In this document: piece after piece, positions 8,054 through 16,916 of the stretch
Layout: each line of letters begins with the position of its first letter
How positions within the stretch are numbered: the stretch's first letter is position 1
Assembly: GCF_014696385.1 (NCBI RefSeq)
Contig: NZ_JACJQB010000037.1
Location: 1-34,186, forward strand
Length of the DNA: 34,186 nucleotides
DNA from: Pseudanabaena mucicola FACHB-723
Lineage (GTDB): Bacteria; Cyanobacteriota; Cyanobacteriia; Pseudanabaenales; Pseudanabaenaceae
Reading direction: 5' to 3'
The notes under the pieces: generated by a model
Seen by the model: only the letters and a program-made list of their open reading frames with translations
Told to the model about the DNA's origin: nothing
Database searches by the model: none
Position numbers and translations under genes: made by a program

Positions 8054-9621
8054 GTTGCAGTTTTTTCTAGCATAAGTTTGGTGCGCTTGAGTTTATCAGG
8101 AACTTCAATGGGATATTTCCCTGTAAAACAAGCTGTACAAAAATGCGCGGTATCAATCTGAGTTGCTCTCAACATTGCATCATGACTGAGATACGCCAGC
8201 GTATCAACCTCAATCTGTTCTGCGATCGCAGCGACAGACTTTTGGGCAGCAATCAGATGATCTTGCGAGTCCGTATCGATACCATAAAAACAAGGATGAG
8301 TTACAGGTGGCGAAGAAATACGCATATGTACTTCAATCGCACCAGCCTCACGCAATGCTCTTACTATTTTACGACTCGTCGTTCCCCTTACGATCGAATC
8401 ATCGATCACAATTACTCGCTTTCCCTGCAAAACATCCTTGAGTGTATTCAGCTTCATGCGAATACCAGACTCCCGCATCGCTTGGGTTGGCTGGATGAAA
8501 GTACGCCCGACATAGCGATTTTTAATTAACGCCTCACCGTAGGGAATCCCTGACTCACGCGAAAAGCCAATTGCCGCAGGAATGCCAGAATCTGGTACGC
8601 CAATCACAAGGTCAGCATCTACAAAACTTTCCTTAGCTAATTCACGACCAATTCTGACCCTGTAGGTAAATAGGCTCTCATCATGCATGACACTATCAGG
8701 TCTAGCAAAATAGATCATCTCAAATACACAGAGCTTCGGCTTAGCTTCTTCCCACTGGATTGATTGAATTCCTTGATCCATGGTGATGATCACTAGCTCA
8801 CCAGCATTGACCTCACGGACATACTCAGCGCCAATAATATCTAAACCACAAGTTTCTGAGGACAAAACATAGGAGCCATCTGGGGTTTTCCCAATTACTA
8901 AAGGACGGACACCATAGGAATCTCGCGCTCCGACAAGGGTATTAGGCATCGCCATGACTAAACTAAATGCACCATGACATCGACGTAATGCGGTAATGAT
9001 CGCATCTTGCCAATTTTGCCCTTCGGAAACGGCCTCACTAACCGCAAACGCAATTCCCTCTGAGTCGGTGGTAGATTCGAGGGCATGACCTTGTGCCGAA
9101 AGTTCACCGCGTAGCTCTGAGGCATTTACCAAGTTGCCATTATGAGCTAATGAAAAATCTCCTAATCTTGTATTTAAGACGATGGGCTGAGCGTTACAAA
9201 CTTTACTTGAACCTGTCGTCGAGTAACGATTATGCCCAATCGCCAAAGCCCCCTTCATTTCTGCCAAAATGGTTTCGTTAAAAACTTGAGATACCAATCC
9301 CATTGCTTTGTGAGTATGGGTAGCTCCTTGCTCATCATAGGCTGTAATCCCCGCAGATTCTTGACCACGATGTTGCAGGGCATATAGACCAAAGTAAACT
9401 AACTTCGCAACATCCCCCTCTGCTGCCAATACACCAAACACACCACAGGCTTCCTGTGGTTTATCATCTTCGATACTACTATCAATATCTAGATCGTCAG
9501 AATTACTAAAATTTACAAGATTATTAGGCATCTCATCATCAAAAATAGACTGGTCAGAATGATCTGGCAACATAGCAGTTATACGCAATACATTTAGGTT
9601 GGCTAGAAGAGAAAAGCCCAT
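8050..9621 (-). CDS. purF: Amidophosphoribosyltransferase
   Basis: PurF makes 5-phosphoribosylamine from PRPP and glutamine, the first step of purine synthesis. The glutaminase domain starts at the nucleophile C59 (EACGVFG), with HRGQESAG and NGNLVNA motifs following. The PRPP site is VIVIDDSIVRGTT. Cysteines in CVFEMIYF, HPCFYGID and HFCTACFTG match the [4Fe-4S] ligands of the Bacillus-type enzyme, so this form should be oxygen-sensitive. At 523 residues it has an N-terminal extension of 58 that must be removed to expose the Cys. Alternative starts at codons 17 and 31 would shorten it, and none has a clear ribosome site. It is coupled to the VOC gene downstream. Confidence 0.95.
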   Translation of the reverse strand: MGFSLLANLNVLRITAMLPDHSDQSIFDDEMPNNLVNFSNSDDLDIDSSIEDDKPQEACGVFGVLAAEGDVAKLVYFGLYALQHRGQESAGITAYDEQGATHTHKAMGLVSQVFNETILAEMKGALAIGHNRYSTTGSSKVCNAQPIVLNTRLGDFSLAHNGNLVNASELRGELSAQGHALESTTDSEGIAFAVSEAVSEGQNWQDAIITALRRCHGAFSLVMAMPNTLVGARDSYGVRPLVIGKTPDGSYVLSSETCGLDIIGAEYVREVNAGELVIITMDQGIQSIQWEEAKPKLCVFEMIYFARPDSVMHDESLFTYRVRIGRELAKESFVDADLVIGVPDSGIPAAIGFSRESGIPYGEALIKNRYVGRTFIQPTQAMRESGIRMKLNTLKDVLQGKRVIVIDDSIVRGTTSRKIVRALREAGAIEVHMRISSPPVTHPCFYGIDTDSQDHLIAAQKSVAAIAEQIEVDTLAYLSHDAMLRATQIDTAHFCTACFTGKYPIEVPDKLKRTKLMLEKTAT

Positions 9622-9715
9622 AGTCAGATCGTACCAGTGTTAAGCATTTCTTAACCAAAATTGACAAATGAAATACAGCAAAACTTTAACGCTAGTGATT
9701 TGAGTAGAACTGTTA

Positions 9716-9747
9716 CAAGTTATGCCTGTTGTAAGGTGCATAACTTG
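9716..9747. promoter_or_regulatory. Inverted repeat upstream of purF
   Basis: Perfect 10-bp arms (caagttatgc, 9716-9725; gcataacttg, 9738-9747) are separated by 12 bp. It is 95 bp upstream of the annotated purF start, in the divergent spacer of 327 bp. It could be an operator or a small hairpin, and no regulator is identified. The rest of this spacer holds the palindromic element at 9806-9905. Confidence 0.35.
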
Positions 9748-9805
9748 CCAGTGGATTATTTTGTAGTAAGGTTAGAGCCATTGCAAATACGATCTCACAA
9801 ATAAC

Positions 9806-9905
9806 GTAACTAAGCACAATTAAATGTAAAACTCTAAAACCTGTGACGCACGCTGCGCGTGCGTCACAGGTTTTAGCTCTGGGTTTTAATTGTGCCTAGC
9901 TACTT
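9806..9905. repeat. Palindromic MITE-like element, copy 1
   Basis: This is an element of about 100 bp whose core is a perfect 20-bp stem (9834-9853 and 9857-9876) around a tgc loop. The right end, read inward, is TAAGTAGCTAGGCACAATTA followed by AAACCCAGAGC. The left end (ACTAAGCACAATTAAATG) is of a different type. It matches copy 2 in reverse orientation. It lies between purF and the membrane-protein gene. Confidence 0.75.
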
Positions 9906-9948
9906 ATGATGTTGGTCTTAAAGTCTAAATTTAGGAGGCTTACAATTT

Positions 9949-10626
9949 ATGGAAGCAAGTAAAGACGAGCAACTAAGTTTGCTCATGCAGAGAGATTACT
10001 CAATTGATTTCAGTAAATATTTTCGCAAGGGCTGGGAAATATTTCAGGCTAATTTCGTTCAAATTGGTGGTTTCTTCTTACTCAGCATTGTGATTAACTT
10101 TGCGGTTAATTTTGTGCCTGTGATTGGTCAGATTGCCTCTAGTGTGATCAATGCGCCCCTAGCTGCTGGTTACACATTTGTGATCCTCGCAATTTTAAGG
10201 GGCAAGTCTTTTACGTTTAATGATTTCTTTCAGGGATTAACCAACAAATATTTCCTACAGCTATTCTTGCTTTCCCTTGTGGGTGGACTATTAACTGCTG
10301 TAGGCATGATTCTCTTAATTCTGCCTGGTATTTATCTTGCGGTTTCCTATGTGTTTGCAATTCAGTTTGCCATTGATTGGGACTTGGAATTTTTTCAGGC
10401 TTTAGAAACAAGTCGTAAGTTTGTGACAAAGCAATGGCTCCAAGTATTTGTTCTGATGCTATTGCTGGTGTTGTTGAATATTGCAGGTTTAATTGCGTTG
10501 GGTGTTGGTATTTTGGTGACAGCACCGTTGAGTCTATGTATTGTGATCTGTGTATATGACGATATTGCTGGCAATCTAGATAATGGAGCCATCAGAGGAT
10601 CTGGAGGATCTATCGGAGATTTCTAA
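9949..10626 (+). CDS. Polytopic membrane protein (DUF975/YciC-like), function unknown
   Basis: A soluble N-terminus of about 30 residues (DYSIDFSKYFRKGWEIFQAN) leads into about five or six hydrophobic segments, roughly at residues 34-55, 63-85, 100-125, 125-145, 160-185 and 185-205. The pattern of an amphipathic 'KGWEIFQANF' helix followed by LPGIYLAVSYVFA, with bulky loops, resembles DUF975/glycerophosphodiester-phosphodiesterase-membrane-domain proteins. No enzymatic motif is seen. The start is fixed by a perfect AGGAGG at 9933-9938, 10 bp before the ATG. The short tail GAIRGSGGSIGDF is Gly-rich. It is a single gene followed by two strong hairpins. Confidence 0.7.
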   Translation: MEASKDEQLSLLMQRDYSIDFSKYFRKGWEIFQANFVQIGGFFLLSIVINFAVNFVPVIGQIASSVINAPLAAGYTFVILAILRGKSFTFNDFFQGLTNKYFLQLFLLSLVGGLLTAVGMILLILPGIYLAVSYVFAIQFAIDWDLEFFQALETSRKFVTKQWLQVFVLMLLLVLLNIAGLIALGVGILVTAPLSLCIVICVYDDIAGNLDNGAIRGSGGSIGDF

Positions 10627-10664
10627 ATAGAGTTGCGGCGCAAAGCGTCGCAACTCTATTTTGG
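10626..10664 (+). terminator. Triloop hairpin terminator after the membrane-protein gene
   Basis: A 16-bp stem (10626-10641 and 10645-10660) closes loop aaa, with a single G·U pair at the ggc/gtc position. It begins at the stop codon and is followed by T-rich sequence. Confidence 0.7.
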
Positions 10665-10689
10665 TTTTTGTTTTTGTCCTAAATTCGCA

Positions 10690-10726
10690 AAAGTAGGGGA
10701 TAGCGCTTTGCGCTATCCCCTACTTT
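10690..10726. terminator. Second triloop hairpin, 17-bp perfect stem
   Basis: The arms aaagtaggggatagcgc (10690-10706) and their complement (10710-10726) close loop ttt. It lies 30 bp after the previous hairpin with no gene between, so it is either a backup terminator or a member of a dispersed hairpin family. Confidence 0.55.
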
Positions 10727-10868
10727 GTCTTTTTTTGATTCATAGCTAAACTTATAAAAAATTAATATGACGCATTTAGTCTTCTTATAGGTTTGGTGAC
10801 AGTCTGCCCTGTAAACTTAACTACGAGGTTGTGTAGTAAAGCACAACTAAACTTAATTTTGTTTTCTG

Positions 10869-10889
10869 ATTCTAGAAAATTTCTAGAAT
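10869..10889. promoter_or_regulatory. Perfect palindrome upstream of glpX, possible operator
   Basis: The arms attctagaaa (10869-10878) and tttctagaat (10880-10889) surround one central base, 51 bp before the glpX ATG. A second, shorter inverted repeat (gttgtg/cacaac) lies just upstream near 10828-10847. The symmetry and position suggest a binding site for a dimeric regulator. No specific factor is recognised. Confidence 0.4.
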
Positions 10890-10940
10890 ATAGCAAAAAA
10901 TTAATAGTTATAAAATTTAACAAGGTAAGGGTTCCTAAAC

Positions 10941-11984
10941 ATGGATAGTACAATCAGCCTCGAGATTATTGAGGTCGTTGAACAGGCTGCGATCGCATCT
11001 TCTAAGTGGATGGGCTTGGGCAAAAAAGATGAAGCTGATGAAGCAGCCGTAGAAGCAATGCGCGAACGGATGAACAAAATTCATATGCGTGGACGCATCG
11101 TTATTGGTGAAGGCGAACGTGACGAAGCGCCCATGCTATATATCGGCGAAGAAGTTGGGATTTGTACTCAAGAAAATGCTGCCGAATTCTGCACAGTTGA
11201 AGAACTTCAAGAAATCGACATCGCGGTTGACCCTTGCGAAGGTACAAACCTCGTTGCCTACGGTCAAAATGGTTCTATGGCTGTTTTGGCAATCTCGGAG
11301 CGTGGTGGTTTGTTCCAAGCTCCCGACTTTTATATGGACAAACTAGCTGCACCTCCTGCGGCAAAGGGTCATGTTGACATCCGTAAAACCCCTACCGAAA
11401 ACCTAAAAATTCTTTCGGAATGTCTCAACCGTTCGATTGAAGAGCTAGTTGTTGTTGTGATGGATCGTCCTCGTCACAAAGCTTTGATCTCGGAAATTCG
11501 TGCGGCGGGCGCTCGTGTACGTTTGATCAGTGATGGTGACGTATCTGCGGCTATTTGCTGTGGTTTTGCTGGTACAAACATCCATGCTTTGATGGGTATT
11601 GGTGCTGCTCCTGAAGGTGTAATTTCCGCAGCAGCAATGCGTTGCTTGGGTGGACATTTCCAAGGTCGTCTAATCTACGATCCAGCCGAAGTTAATACTC
11701 CTGAAAGCGAAAAGTGGACCCGCGAAGGTAACTTGATTCGTCTTAAGGAAATGGGTATTGAAGACGGTGATAAAGTCTATGATGCTCATGAATTGGCATG
11801 TGGTAAGAATGTCTTGTTTGCTGGTTGTGGTATCACTCCTGGTACTTTGATGGAAGGCGTTCGTTTCTTCAATGGTGGTTGTCGCACCCAGTCTTTGGTT
11901 ATCTCTACTCAATCGAAGACTGCTCGTTTCGTTGACACCATTCACTTGACCAGCGATGCTCCTAAGATCATTAACCTGCGTTAA
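10941..11984 (+). CDS. glpX: Class II fructose-1,6-/sedoheptulose-1,7-bisphosphatase
   Basis: In cyanobacteria this bifunctional enzyme hydrolyses both FBP and SBP, so one protein serves the Calvin-Benson cycle and gluconeogenesis. The 347-residue sequence shows the class II metal/phosphate motifs [11 protein letters not shown] (56-66), VDPCEGTNL (96-104, the DPxEGT motif) and [10 protein letters not shown]. Cysteines 75 and 99 are at positions reported, as I recall, to take part in redox control in the Synechocystis enzyme. Length is normal. Codon use looks biased towards a highly expressed gene. hemA follows on the same strand, an arrangement also seen in other cyanobacteria, but here 300 bp with a hairpin and a palindromic element separate them. 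Confidence 0.95.
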   Translation: MDSTISLEIIEVVEQAAIASSKWMGLGKKDEADEAAVEAMRERMNKIHMRGRIVIGEGERDEAPMLYIGEEVGICTQENAAEFCTVEELQEIDIAVDPCEGTNLVAYGQNGSMAVLAISERGGLFQAPDFYMDKLAAPPAAKGHVDIRKTPTENLKILSECLNRSIEELVVVVMDRPRHKALISEIRAAGARVRLISDGDVSAAICCGFAGTNIHALMGIGAAPEGVISAAAMRCLGGHFQGRLIYDPAEVNTPESEKWTREGNLIRLKEMGIEDGDKVYDAHELACGKNVLFAGCGITPGTLMEGVRFFNGGCRTQSLVISTQSKTARFVDTIHLTSDAPKIINLR

Positions 11985-12000
11985 TTTTTAAACATAAACA

Positions 12001-12049
12001 CTCAAAAATTAGTGGTGCGGCGCGAAGCGTTGCACCACTAATTTTTGAG
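12001..12049. terminator. 23-bp triloop hairpin after glpX
   Basis: The arms 12001-12023 and 12027-12049 (ctcaaaaattagtggtgc outermost) close loop gaa. All positions pair, two of them as G·U (gg opposite tt). It lies 17 bp after the glpX stop and ends in T-rich sequence. Confidence 0.7.
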
Positions 12050-12061
12050 GAGGGAGGGAGT

Positions 12062-12163
12062 AAGTAGCTAGGCATAATGAAAACCCAGAGCTAAAACTTG
12101 TGGCGCACGCGCAGCGTGCGCCACAAGTTTTAGGGTTTTATGTGTAATTGCGCTTAGCTACTT
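12062..12163. repeat. Palindromic MITE-like element, copy 2
   Basis: The left end TAAGTAGCTAGGCATAATGA continues AAACCCAGAGCTAAAAC, nearly identical to the right end of copy 1 read inward, so the two copies are inverted. The core is a perfect 19-bp stem (12092-12110 and 12114-12132) around gca. The right end read inward is TAAGTAGCTAAGCGCAATTA, then CACATAAAACCC. It lies between the glpX terminator and hemA. Confidence 0.8.
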
Positions 12164-12286
12164 AGTTATTTACATTAAGGAAAGTTAAGGAGTAATAAGT
12201 ACCTACTACACTGGTAGCTATCTCCTGATAAGCTCTACCAATAACATAATGATTTCCAGTCCTAAATTAAGAAACGCATTTACGAT

Positions 12287-13588
12287 ATGAATATTGCAGT
12301 TGTTGGCTTGAGTCATAAAACGGCGACTGTGGAAGTAAGGGAAAAGTTGAGCATTCCTGAAGATCGCATGGAAGCTGCGATCGCTCAGCTAATGAGCTAT
12401 CCGAATATTGAAGAAGCTGCCATTTTAAGTACCTGCAACCGCTTAGAGTTATACGTGGTCACTAGCGAGTCCGAAGGCGGCATTCGCGAAATTATGCAGT
12501 TTCTTTCGGAATTTAGCCAACTGCCGCTACAGTTTCTCCGTCGCTATTTGTTTATTTTGCTGCGTCAAGATGCTGTCACCCATTTGATGCGTGTGGCTTC
12601 GGGTTTAGATAGTCTTGTGCTGGGTGAAGGTCAGATTCTTGCCCAAGTCAAAAATACTCACCGTCTTGCTCAGCAGTATAACGGTGCTGGTCGAATTCTA
12701 AATCAACTTTTTAAACAAGCTTTATCGGCGGGTAAACGGGTTCGGACTGAGACGGAAATTGGTACTGGTGCAGTGTCGATCAGTTCGGCGGCTGTGGAGC
12801 TAGCGCAGATCAAATTAAAAGATTTGTCGGATAAACATGCCACGATTATCGGTGCTGGCAAAATGTCGCGCCTATTGGTTAAGCATTTAATTTCAAAAGG
12901 TGCCCAAAAAATTGCGATCGTCAATCGATCGCGATCGCGGGCTGAAACTATGCTCAAAGAATTTGAAGCTAGTGGCGCTCAATTTGACATACATCCCCTT
13001 GAGCAGATGTTTGATTGCATCGCTATTTCTGATCTAGTTTTTACCAGCACAGCTTCGACTGAAGTAATTATTAGCCGTAAGCATTTAGAAGCAATTGCTC
13101 CTAACCATAGTGGCTTGACTTTAGTGGATATTTCTGTACCACGTAATATTAGTGCGGATGTTAATGAATTAGCTAACACCAAAGCCTACAATGTAGATGA
13201 TTTGCAAGCAGTGGTTGCCGAAAATCAAGAAAGCCGTCGGCTAATGGCGATGCAAGCGGAAATTTTATTAGAAGGTTGTGTTGCTGAGTTTGATACTTGG
13301 TGGCGTTCTCTCGAAACTGTCCCTACGATTAGCAAGTTGCGCCAAAAGATGGAAATCATTCGTGAGCAGGAGATGGAGAAAGCTCTTTCTCGTCTCGGCA
13401 ATGATTTTGCGGACAAACATCAGGATGTGATTGAGAGTATGACTCGCGGGATTATTAATAAGATTTTGCATGATCCGATGGTGCAGTTACGCGCTCAGCA
13501 AGATATTGAGTCCCGCCGCAAGGCTATGCAAATGTTGCAGGTGTTATTTGATTTAGATTCACCTTCTAGTCAACTGAAAGAAGGTTAA
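12287..13588 (+). CDS. hemA: Glutamyl-tRNA reductase
   Basis: HemA reduces glutamyl-tRNA to glutamate-1-semialdehyde with NADPH, the committed step to heme, chlorophyll and bilins. The 433-residue protein shows GLSHKTA (7-13), the catalytic cysteine C50 in STCNRLELY, the [13 protein letters not shown] segment, the Rossmann site [14 protein letters not shown] for NADPH and the C-terminal dimerisation helix ending near LQVLFDL. Length is normal. It has its own 120-bp leader after the palindromic element and ends in a strong terminator, so it is probably transcribed alone. Confidence 0.97.
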   Translation: MNIAVVGLSHKTATVEVREKLSIPEDRMEAAIAQLMSYPNIEEAAILSTCNRLELYVVTSESEGGIREIMQFLSEFSQLPLQFLRRYLFILLRQDAVTHLMRVASGLDSLVLGEGQILAQVKNTHRLAQQYNGAGRILNQLFKQALSAGKRVRTETEIGTGAVSISSAAVELAQIKLKDLSDKHATIIGAGKMSRLLVKHLISKGAQKIAIVNRSRSRAETMLKEFEASGAQFDIHPLEQMFDCIAISDLVFTSTASTEVIISRKHLEAIAPNHSGLTLVDISVPRNISADVNELANTKAYNVDDLQAVVAENQESRRLMAMQAEILLEGCVAEFDTWWRSLETVPTISKLRQKMEIIREQEMEKALSRLGNDFADKHQDVIESMTRGIINKILHDPMVQLRAQQDIESRRKAMQMLQVLFDLDSPSSQLKEG

Positions 13589-13620
13589 TCAAAAAGCCGC
13601 CCTAGGGCGGCTTTTTGATT
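13587..13620. terminator. Palindromic terminator of hemA
   Basis: The arms aatcaaaaagccgcc (13587-13601) and ggcggctttttgatt (13606-13620) flank ctag. The hairpin starts inside the TAA stop and has T- and A-rich flanks, a canonical terminator. Confidence 0.9.
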
Positions 13621-13630
13621 ATTTGATTTT

Positions 13631-13711
13631 GATAAACCAAGAACCCTGTATTGCCTGAGTAGCGTGCAGCACGAGACTTGGTTTTATCTTTTAACTAAGT
13701 TAAGCTACTTA
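13631..13711. repeat. Decayed copy of the palindromic element
   Basis: The right end read inward from 13711 is TAAGTAGCTTAACTTAGTTA followed by AAAGATAAAACC, matching the other copies. Outer arms gataaaccaag (13631-13641) and cttggttttatc (13677-13688) still pair, and a short cgtgcagcacg palindrome remains inside. The left terminal repeat has been lost. It lies between hemA and the Uma2 gene. Confidence 0.45.
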
Positions 13712-13763
13712 CGATGAATGATATGTGTGAGGAAAATCGCGATCGCGTTTAGGAGATATTCCC

Positions 13764-14405
13764 ATGACCACGTTATTACGCATTTCGCAAATAGAAACCC
13801 TCGAAGGACAAAGTACGATCCTCCATGATATTGACTGGCAACAATTTGAATCAATTCTTGAGGATCTGGGCGAAAAGCGCAGGACGAGAATTGCTTATCT
13901 AGATGGTGTATTAGAAATTGTTATGCCCTTACCTGAACATGAAAAAATTAAAGTCCTGATAAGTTACTTTGTCCAAGTTTTGCTAGATGAATTAGGGATT
14001 GACTTTGAAGGCTATGGCTCTACGACATTCAAAGCTAAGGCTAAACGGGCGGGGCTAGAACCTGATGAGTGTTTCTACATTCAAAACAATGTCGCTATGC
14101 GGGGCATCCGTAAACTAGATATGGCGATCGATCCCCCCCCCGACTTGGCGATTGAGGTGGATGTGACTTCTAAAACTAAATTTGATGTCTATCGGGTTCT
14201 TGGTGTACCTGAGTTATGGTTGTATGACAGGCAACTCAAAATTTATGTTTTACAGGATGGTGAATATATCGAGTCAGAACTTAGTCCTACTTTTGGTAAT
14301 GTTCCTGTACTTGAGATCATTCCCCAGTTTTTGGAACGTAGCATCAGGGATGGACGCAGTGCGGCAATGCGTGCTTTTCGTACTTGGATGCAAAGCAATC
14401 TATGA
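13764..14405 (+). CDS. Uma2-family (DUF820) putative PDDEXK endonuclease
   Basis: This 213-residue protein has the full family pattern: YLDGVLEIVMPLPEHE (45-60), the EPDECFYIQN strand (99-108), PPPDLAIEVDVTSKTK (124-138) with the D127...E131-V-D core, and VLGVPELWLYD (145-155). The fold is that of restriction-type nucleases. The physiological role is unknown and the family is expanded in cyanobacteria. AGGAGA at 13751-13756 supports the start. A run of nine C at 14133-14141 lies inside the catalytic region (codons IDPPPD); slippage there would break the frame. It is not closely similar to the Uma2 protein at 873-1631 and lacks its coiled coil. Confidence 0.85.
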   Translation: MTTLLRISQIETLEGQSTILHDIDWQQFESILEDLGEKRRTRIAYLDGVLEIVMPLPEHEKIKVLISYFVQVLLDELGIDFEGYGSTTFKAKAKRAGLEPDECFYIQNNVAMRGIRKLDMAIDPPPDLAIEVDVTSKTKFDVYRVLGVPELWLYDRQLKIYVLQDGEYIESELSPTFGNVPVLEIIPQFLERSIRDGRSAAMRAFRTWMQSNL

Positions 14406-14419
14406 TCAAGAAATTTCTT

Positions 14420-14447
14420 ACCTAAAGAATGATTGTGTTTGGATCAT
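14420..14447. repeat. 28-bp direct repeat, copy A
   Basis: This sequence (starting acctaaagaatgattgtg and ending ggatcat) recurs exactly at 17038-17065. It sits between the Uma2 stop and the end of the gspE-like gene. Confidence 0.8.
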
Positions 14448-14450
14448 TTA

Positions 14451-16094
14451 TCACTCCTCATTACTAAACATTTGACGGGGCAACACCCGTAGAGCTTCTT
14501 CCAAAGTGGTTATGCCTGTTGAAATTTTCTTACGCACACTATAATAAAAAGATTCATAACCATGATCTGCTAAGTACTCCACTAGTTCCGATTGAGTTCC
14601 TTCAGTCATGACTTTTCGTACTTGAGGGCTGACATTGAGTAACTCAAATATAGCCTCTCTTCCTAAATAACCTGAGCCAAAACAATGCTCACAGCCTTTA
14701 CCAATTCGCCAATCTTGATATTTAACATCCTTTGCTGCTATATCGAGAAACTTTAGTTCTGCTGTTGTTGGTTTATAGGGTTCAGAACAGAAAGAACAGA
14801 CTTTCCGTATTAGTCTTTGCGCGACGATTCCTAACAAAGATTCGGCAATTAAACTGGGATGCAGTCCCAAATCTCTTAATCGTGCCACGGTACTAACTGC
14901 ATCATTGGTATGCATTGTTGATAGTACTAAATGCCCTGTCATCGCTGCCCGAATCGTAATTTCCGCAGTTTCCAAATCACGAATCTCTCCCACCATGATG
15001 ATGTCAGGATCTTGACGCAAAATTGACTTTAGCCCTGAAGCAAAGGTTAATCCACCAACTTCTTGCACTTGCCCTTGGGTAATATTTGATAAATTATATT
15101 CAACGGGATCTTCCATCGTCACGATGTTGACTTTATCCGTTGCTAATAATTGCAGAGTTGCATATAGAGTGCTAGTTTTACCTGAACCCGTTGGACCAGT
15201 AACAATAATTAATCCTTGGGGTTGAGATATCCAACTGCGATAAATAGCTAATGATTGTTGTGTAAAACCAACATCTTCAATAGTTGTCGTTAGCATTTTG
15301 TGCCGTGGTAATAGTCGAATTACCGCCTTTTCGCCACCAACGCAAGGAAATGTACTAACTCGCATATCTAAATCTAGGTCAAGATTGTCAGCAGTGACGT
15401 AATGTTGGCTAACTCGACCATCTTGTGGACGACGACTTTCGCCGATGTTCATGTTACTCATTACCTTGAGAGCTACGATTGTCTTTCGACTAACTTCAGG
15501 TGGTAAGATGCGGGTTGTCCTCAAGATGCCATCAATGCGATAGCGCACTCGCAAACCCGCTTCTGTAGGCTCTAGGTGAATGTCACTCGCTCAATGTTGA
15601 AGCGCAACGGAAATTAAAGCATTAATCCGATGGGTTTGATCAAGGGCTTGAGACAGGTAAATTTCAGAAATCTCGTCTAGGTGTGCTTCTTCATTTGCAC
15701 CTGTGAGTGGATTGACAATGGGCGGGGCTATGTTGCTAGGTTCAGGGAGATTTTGTCTGAGGAACCATAACAAATAGCTTTCAGGAGAAATAGGTATATT
15801 TTTGATACCTGTTAAGGTCAAGTTACTCAGCCTTTTGATTTCTTCACTGGTCAGGGGATGGGGTGAGCCTAGATAAAAATAGCCATGCCACAGCAGTAAG
15901 GGAATAATAGGAGGTAATGATTTGCGATCGTCGAAGTGGTGAAAAAATCTATAGTTCACATCTTCATCCAGTAAGTCGATTCGCAACCCTCCACGTTTAT
16001 CAACCAATAGCTGAAGAGCTTCTTCGCAAGTAACCTCTTGATTGCGGAGTCTCTTCCATATGGAATCTGGTGGATTGACGGGGGAATCACTCAT
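14451..16094 (-). pseudogene. GspE/PilB-type secretion ATPase interrupted by one in-frame stop
   Basis: Two segments lie in one frame. 16094-15591 gives 167 residues (MSDSPVNPPDSIWKRLRNQE onward) ending ALQH-TGA. The next codons read ASDIHLEPTEAGLRVRYRID and run to 14451. ASDIHLEP is the conserved joint that leads into the catalytic domain of GspE/PilB ATPases, so the TGA (15591-15593) replaced a sense codon; CGA (Arg) to TGA is the simplest change. The rest is intact: Walker A GPTGSGKTST, Walker B DPDIIMVGEIRD, the His box TMHTNDA and the zinc-type CSFC...CEHC pair. The 546-residue total is shorter than PilB, with a reduced N-terminal domain. This is an inactive paralogue of the pilus or type II secretion motor unless the stop is read through or is a sequencing error. 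Confidence 0.8.
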
Positions 16095-16181
16095 GATGCG
16101 CTTAATAATATTTAATTCACGTTAGGTTTAGTGAAAAAGATTCCAGAACTTTGGTGACACTTTTTAATTTAGGAGGTGAAT

Positions 16182-16916
16182 ATGGCTGATGTACAACAAT
16201 TGCAACTACTGGAGAAAGGCGTAAAAAACTGGAATCATTGGCGAAATGTACATCCAGATGTATTGATCGCTTTACAAAATGCTACCCTCAACGTTGCTGA
16301 TCTTCGCTATGCCAACTTAAGTATGGCAAATCTCGAAGGTGCGGATCTATATCACGCGAATTTGATCGAGGCTAACTTACAATATGCCAACTTAACTGGA
16401 GCTACCTTGAACGGGGCAGTTGCTACAGGTTCTCTTGATCATGCCGATCTTAGCGATGCGAATCTTTACAGTGCTATTTTTACCTTTGCGGATCTCAGTT
16501 ATAGCAATTTACAATCAGCCAATGCGATTAGTGCAAACTTTAACAGTGCTAATCTTCAAGAAGCAAATTTACAAAATATCAATGCCAGTCATGCCATATT
16601 TTGGCAAGCAAATTTGAAGGGAGCTGATTTGCGTAGCGCAATTTTTTGGAATGCCAAGTTGTACTGTGCGAATTTAGAGCGATCGCAATTACAAAATACA
16701 GATTTTAGTGGGGCGGATTTGAGTGGGGCAAATTTACGGGATGCCGATTTAAGTGGGGCAGATTTACGTAATGCGAATTTAAGTCGAGCCAATTTGGAGG
16801 GAGCAAATCTCTATAAAATATGCTGGGGGAAGAATGTTAGTGGTGGTGAGACCAATTGGAATAATGTGATTGGATTGATGTCTGCTCAAAATGTGCCTAC
16901 AGCGCTTTTGTTATAA
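16182..16916 (+). CDS. Pentapeptide-repeat protein
   Basis: From about residue 35 to 225 of 244, the protein is made of A(D/N)LxX pentapeptides (for example ANLEGADLYHANLIEANLQ and FSGADLSGANLRDADLSGAD), predicting a right-handed quadrilateral beta-helix. A short non-repeat head (MADVQQLQLLEKGVKNWNHW) and a tail (SGGETNWNNVIGLMSAQNVP) cap it. No signal peptide or membrane segment is seen. Pentapeptide proteins are abundant in cyanobacteria and mostly of unknown function; a few mimic DNA. The start is set by AGGAGG at 16171-16176, 5 bp before ATG 16182. A GTG at 16176 is too close to the ribosome site. The stop codon is shared with a palindromic repeat element. Confidence 0.9.
   Translation: MADVQQLQLLEKGVKNWNHWRNVHPDVLIALQNATLNVADLRYANLSMANLEGADLYHANLIEANLQYANLTGATLNGAVATGSLDHADLSDANLYSAIFTFADLSYSNLQSANAISANFNSANLQEANLQNINASHAIFWQANLKGADLRSAIFWNAKLYCANLERSQLQNTDFSGADLSGANLRDADLSGADLRNANLSRANLEGANLYKICWGKNVSGGETNWNNVIGLMSAQNVPTALLL

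Noticed and set aside
10217-10525. 102-codon frame on the minus strand inside the membrane-protein gene
   Set aside because: It is antisense to a gene with a perfect ribosome site and clear transmembrane pattern, and no protein family is recognisable.
15591-15593. TGA as a selenocysteine or recoded codon in the secretion ATPase
   Set aside because: Relatives have an ordinary residue there, no selenocysteine insertion hairpin is seen, and cyanobacteria generally lack the pathway; a nonsense change is simpler.
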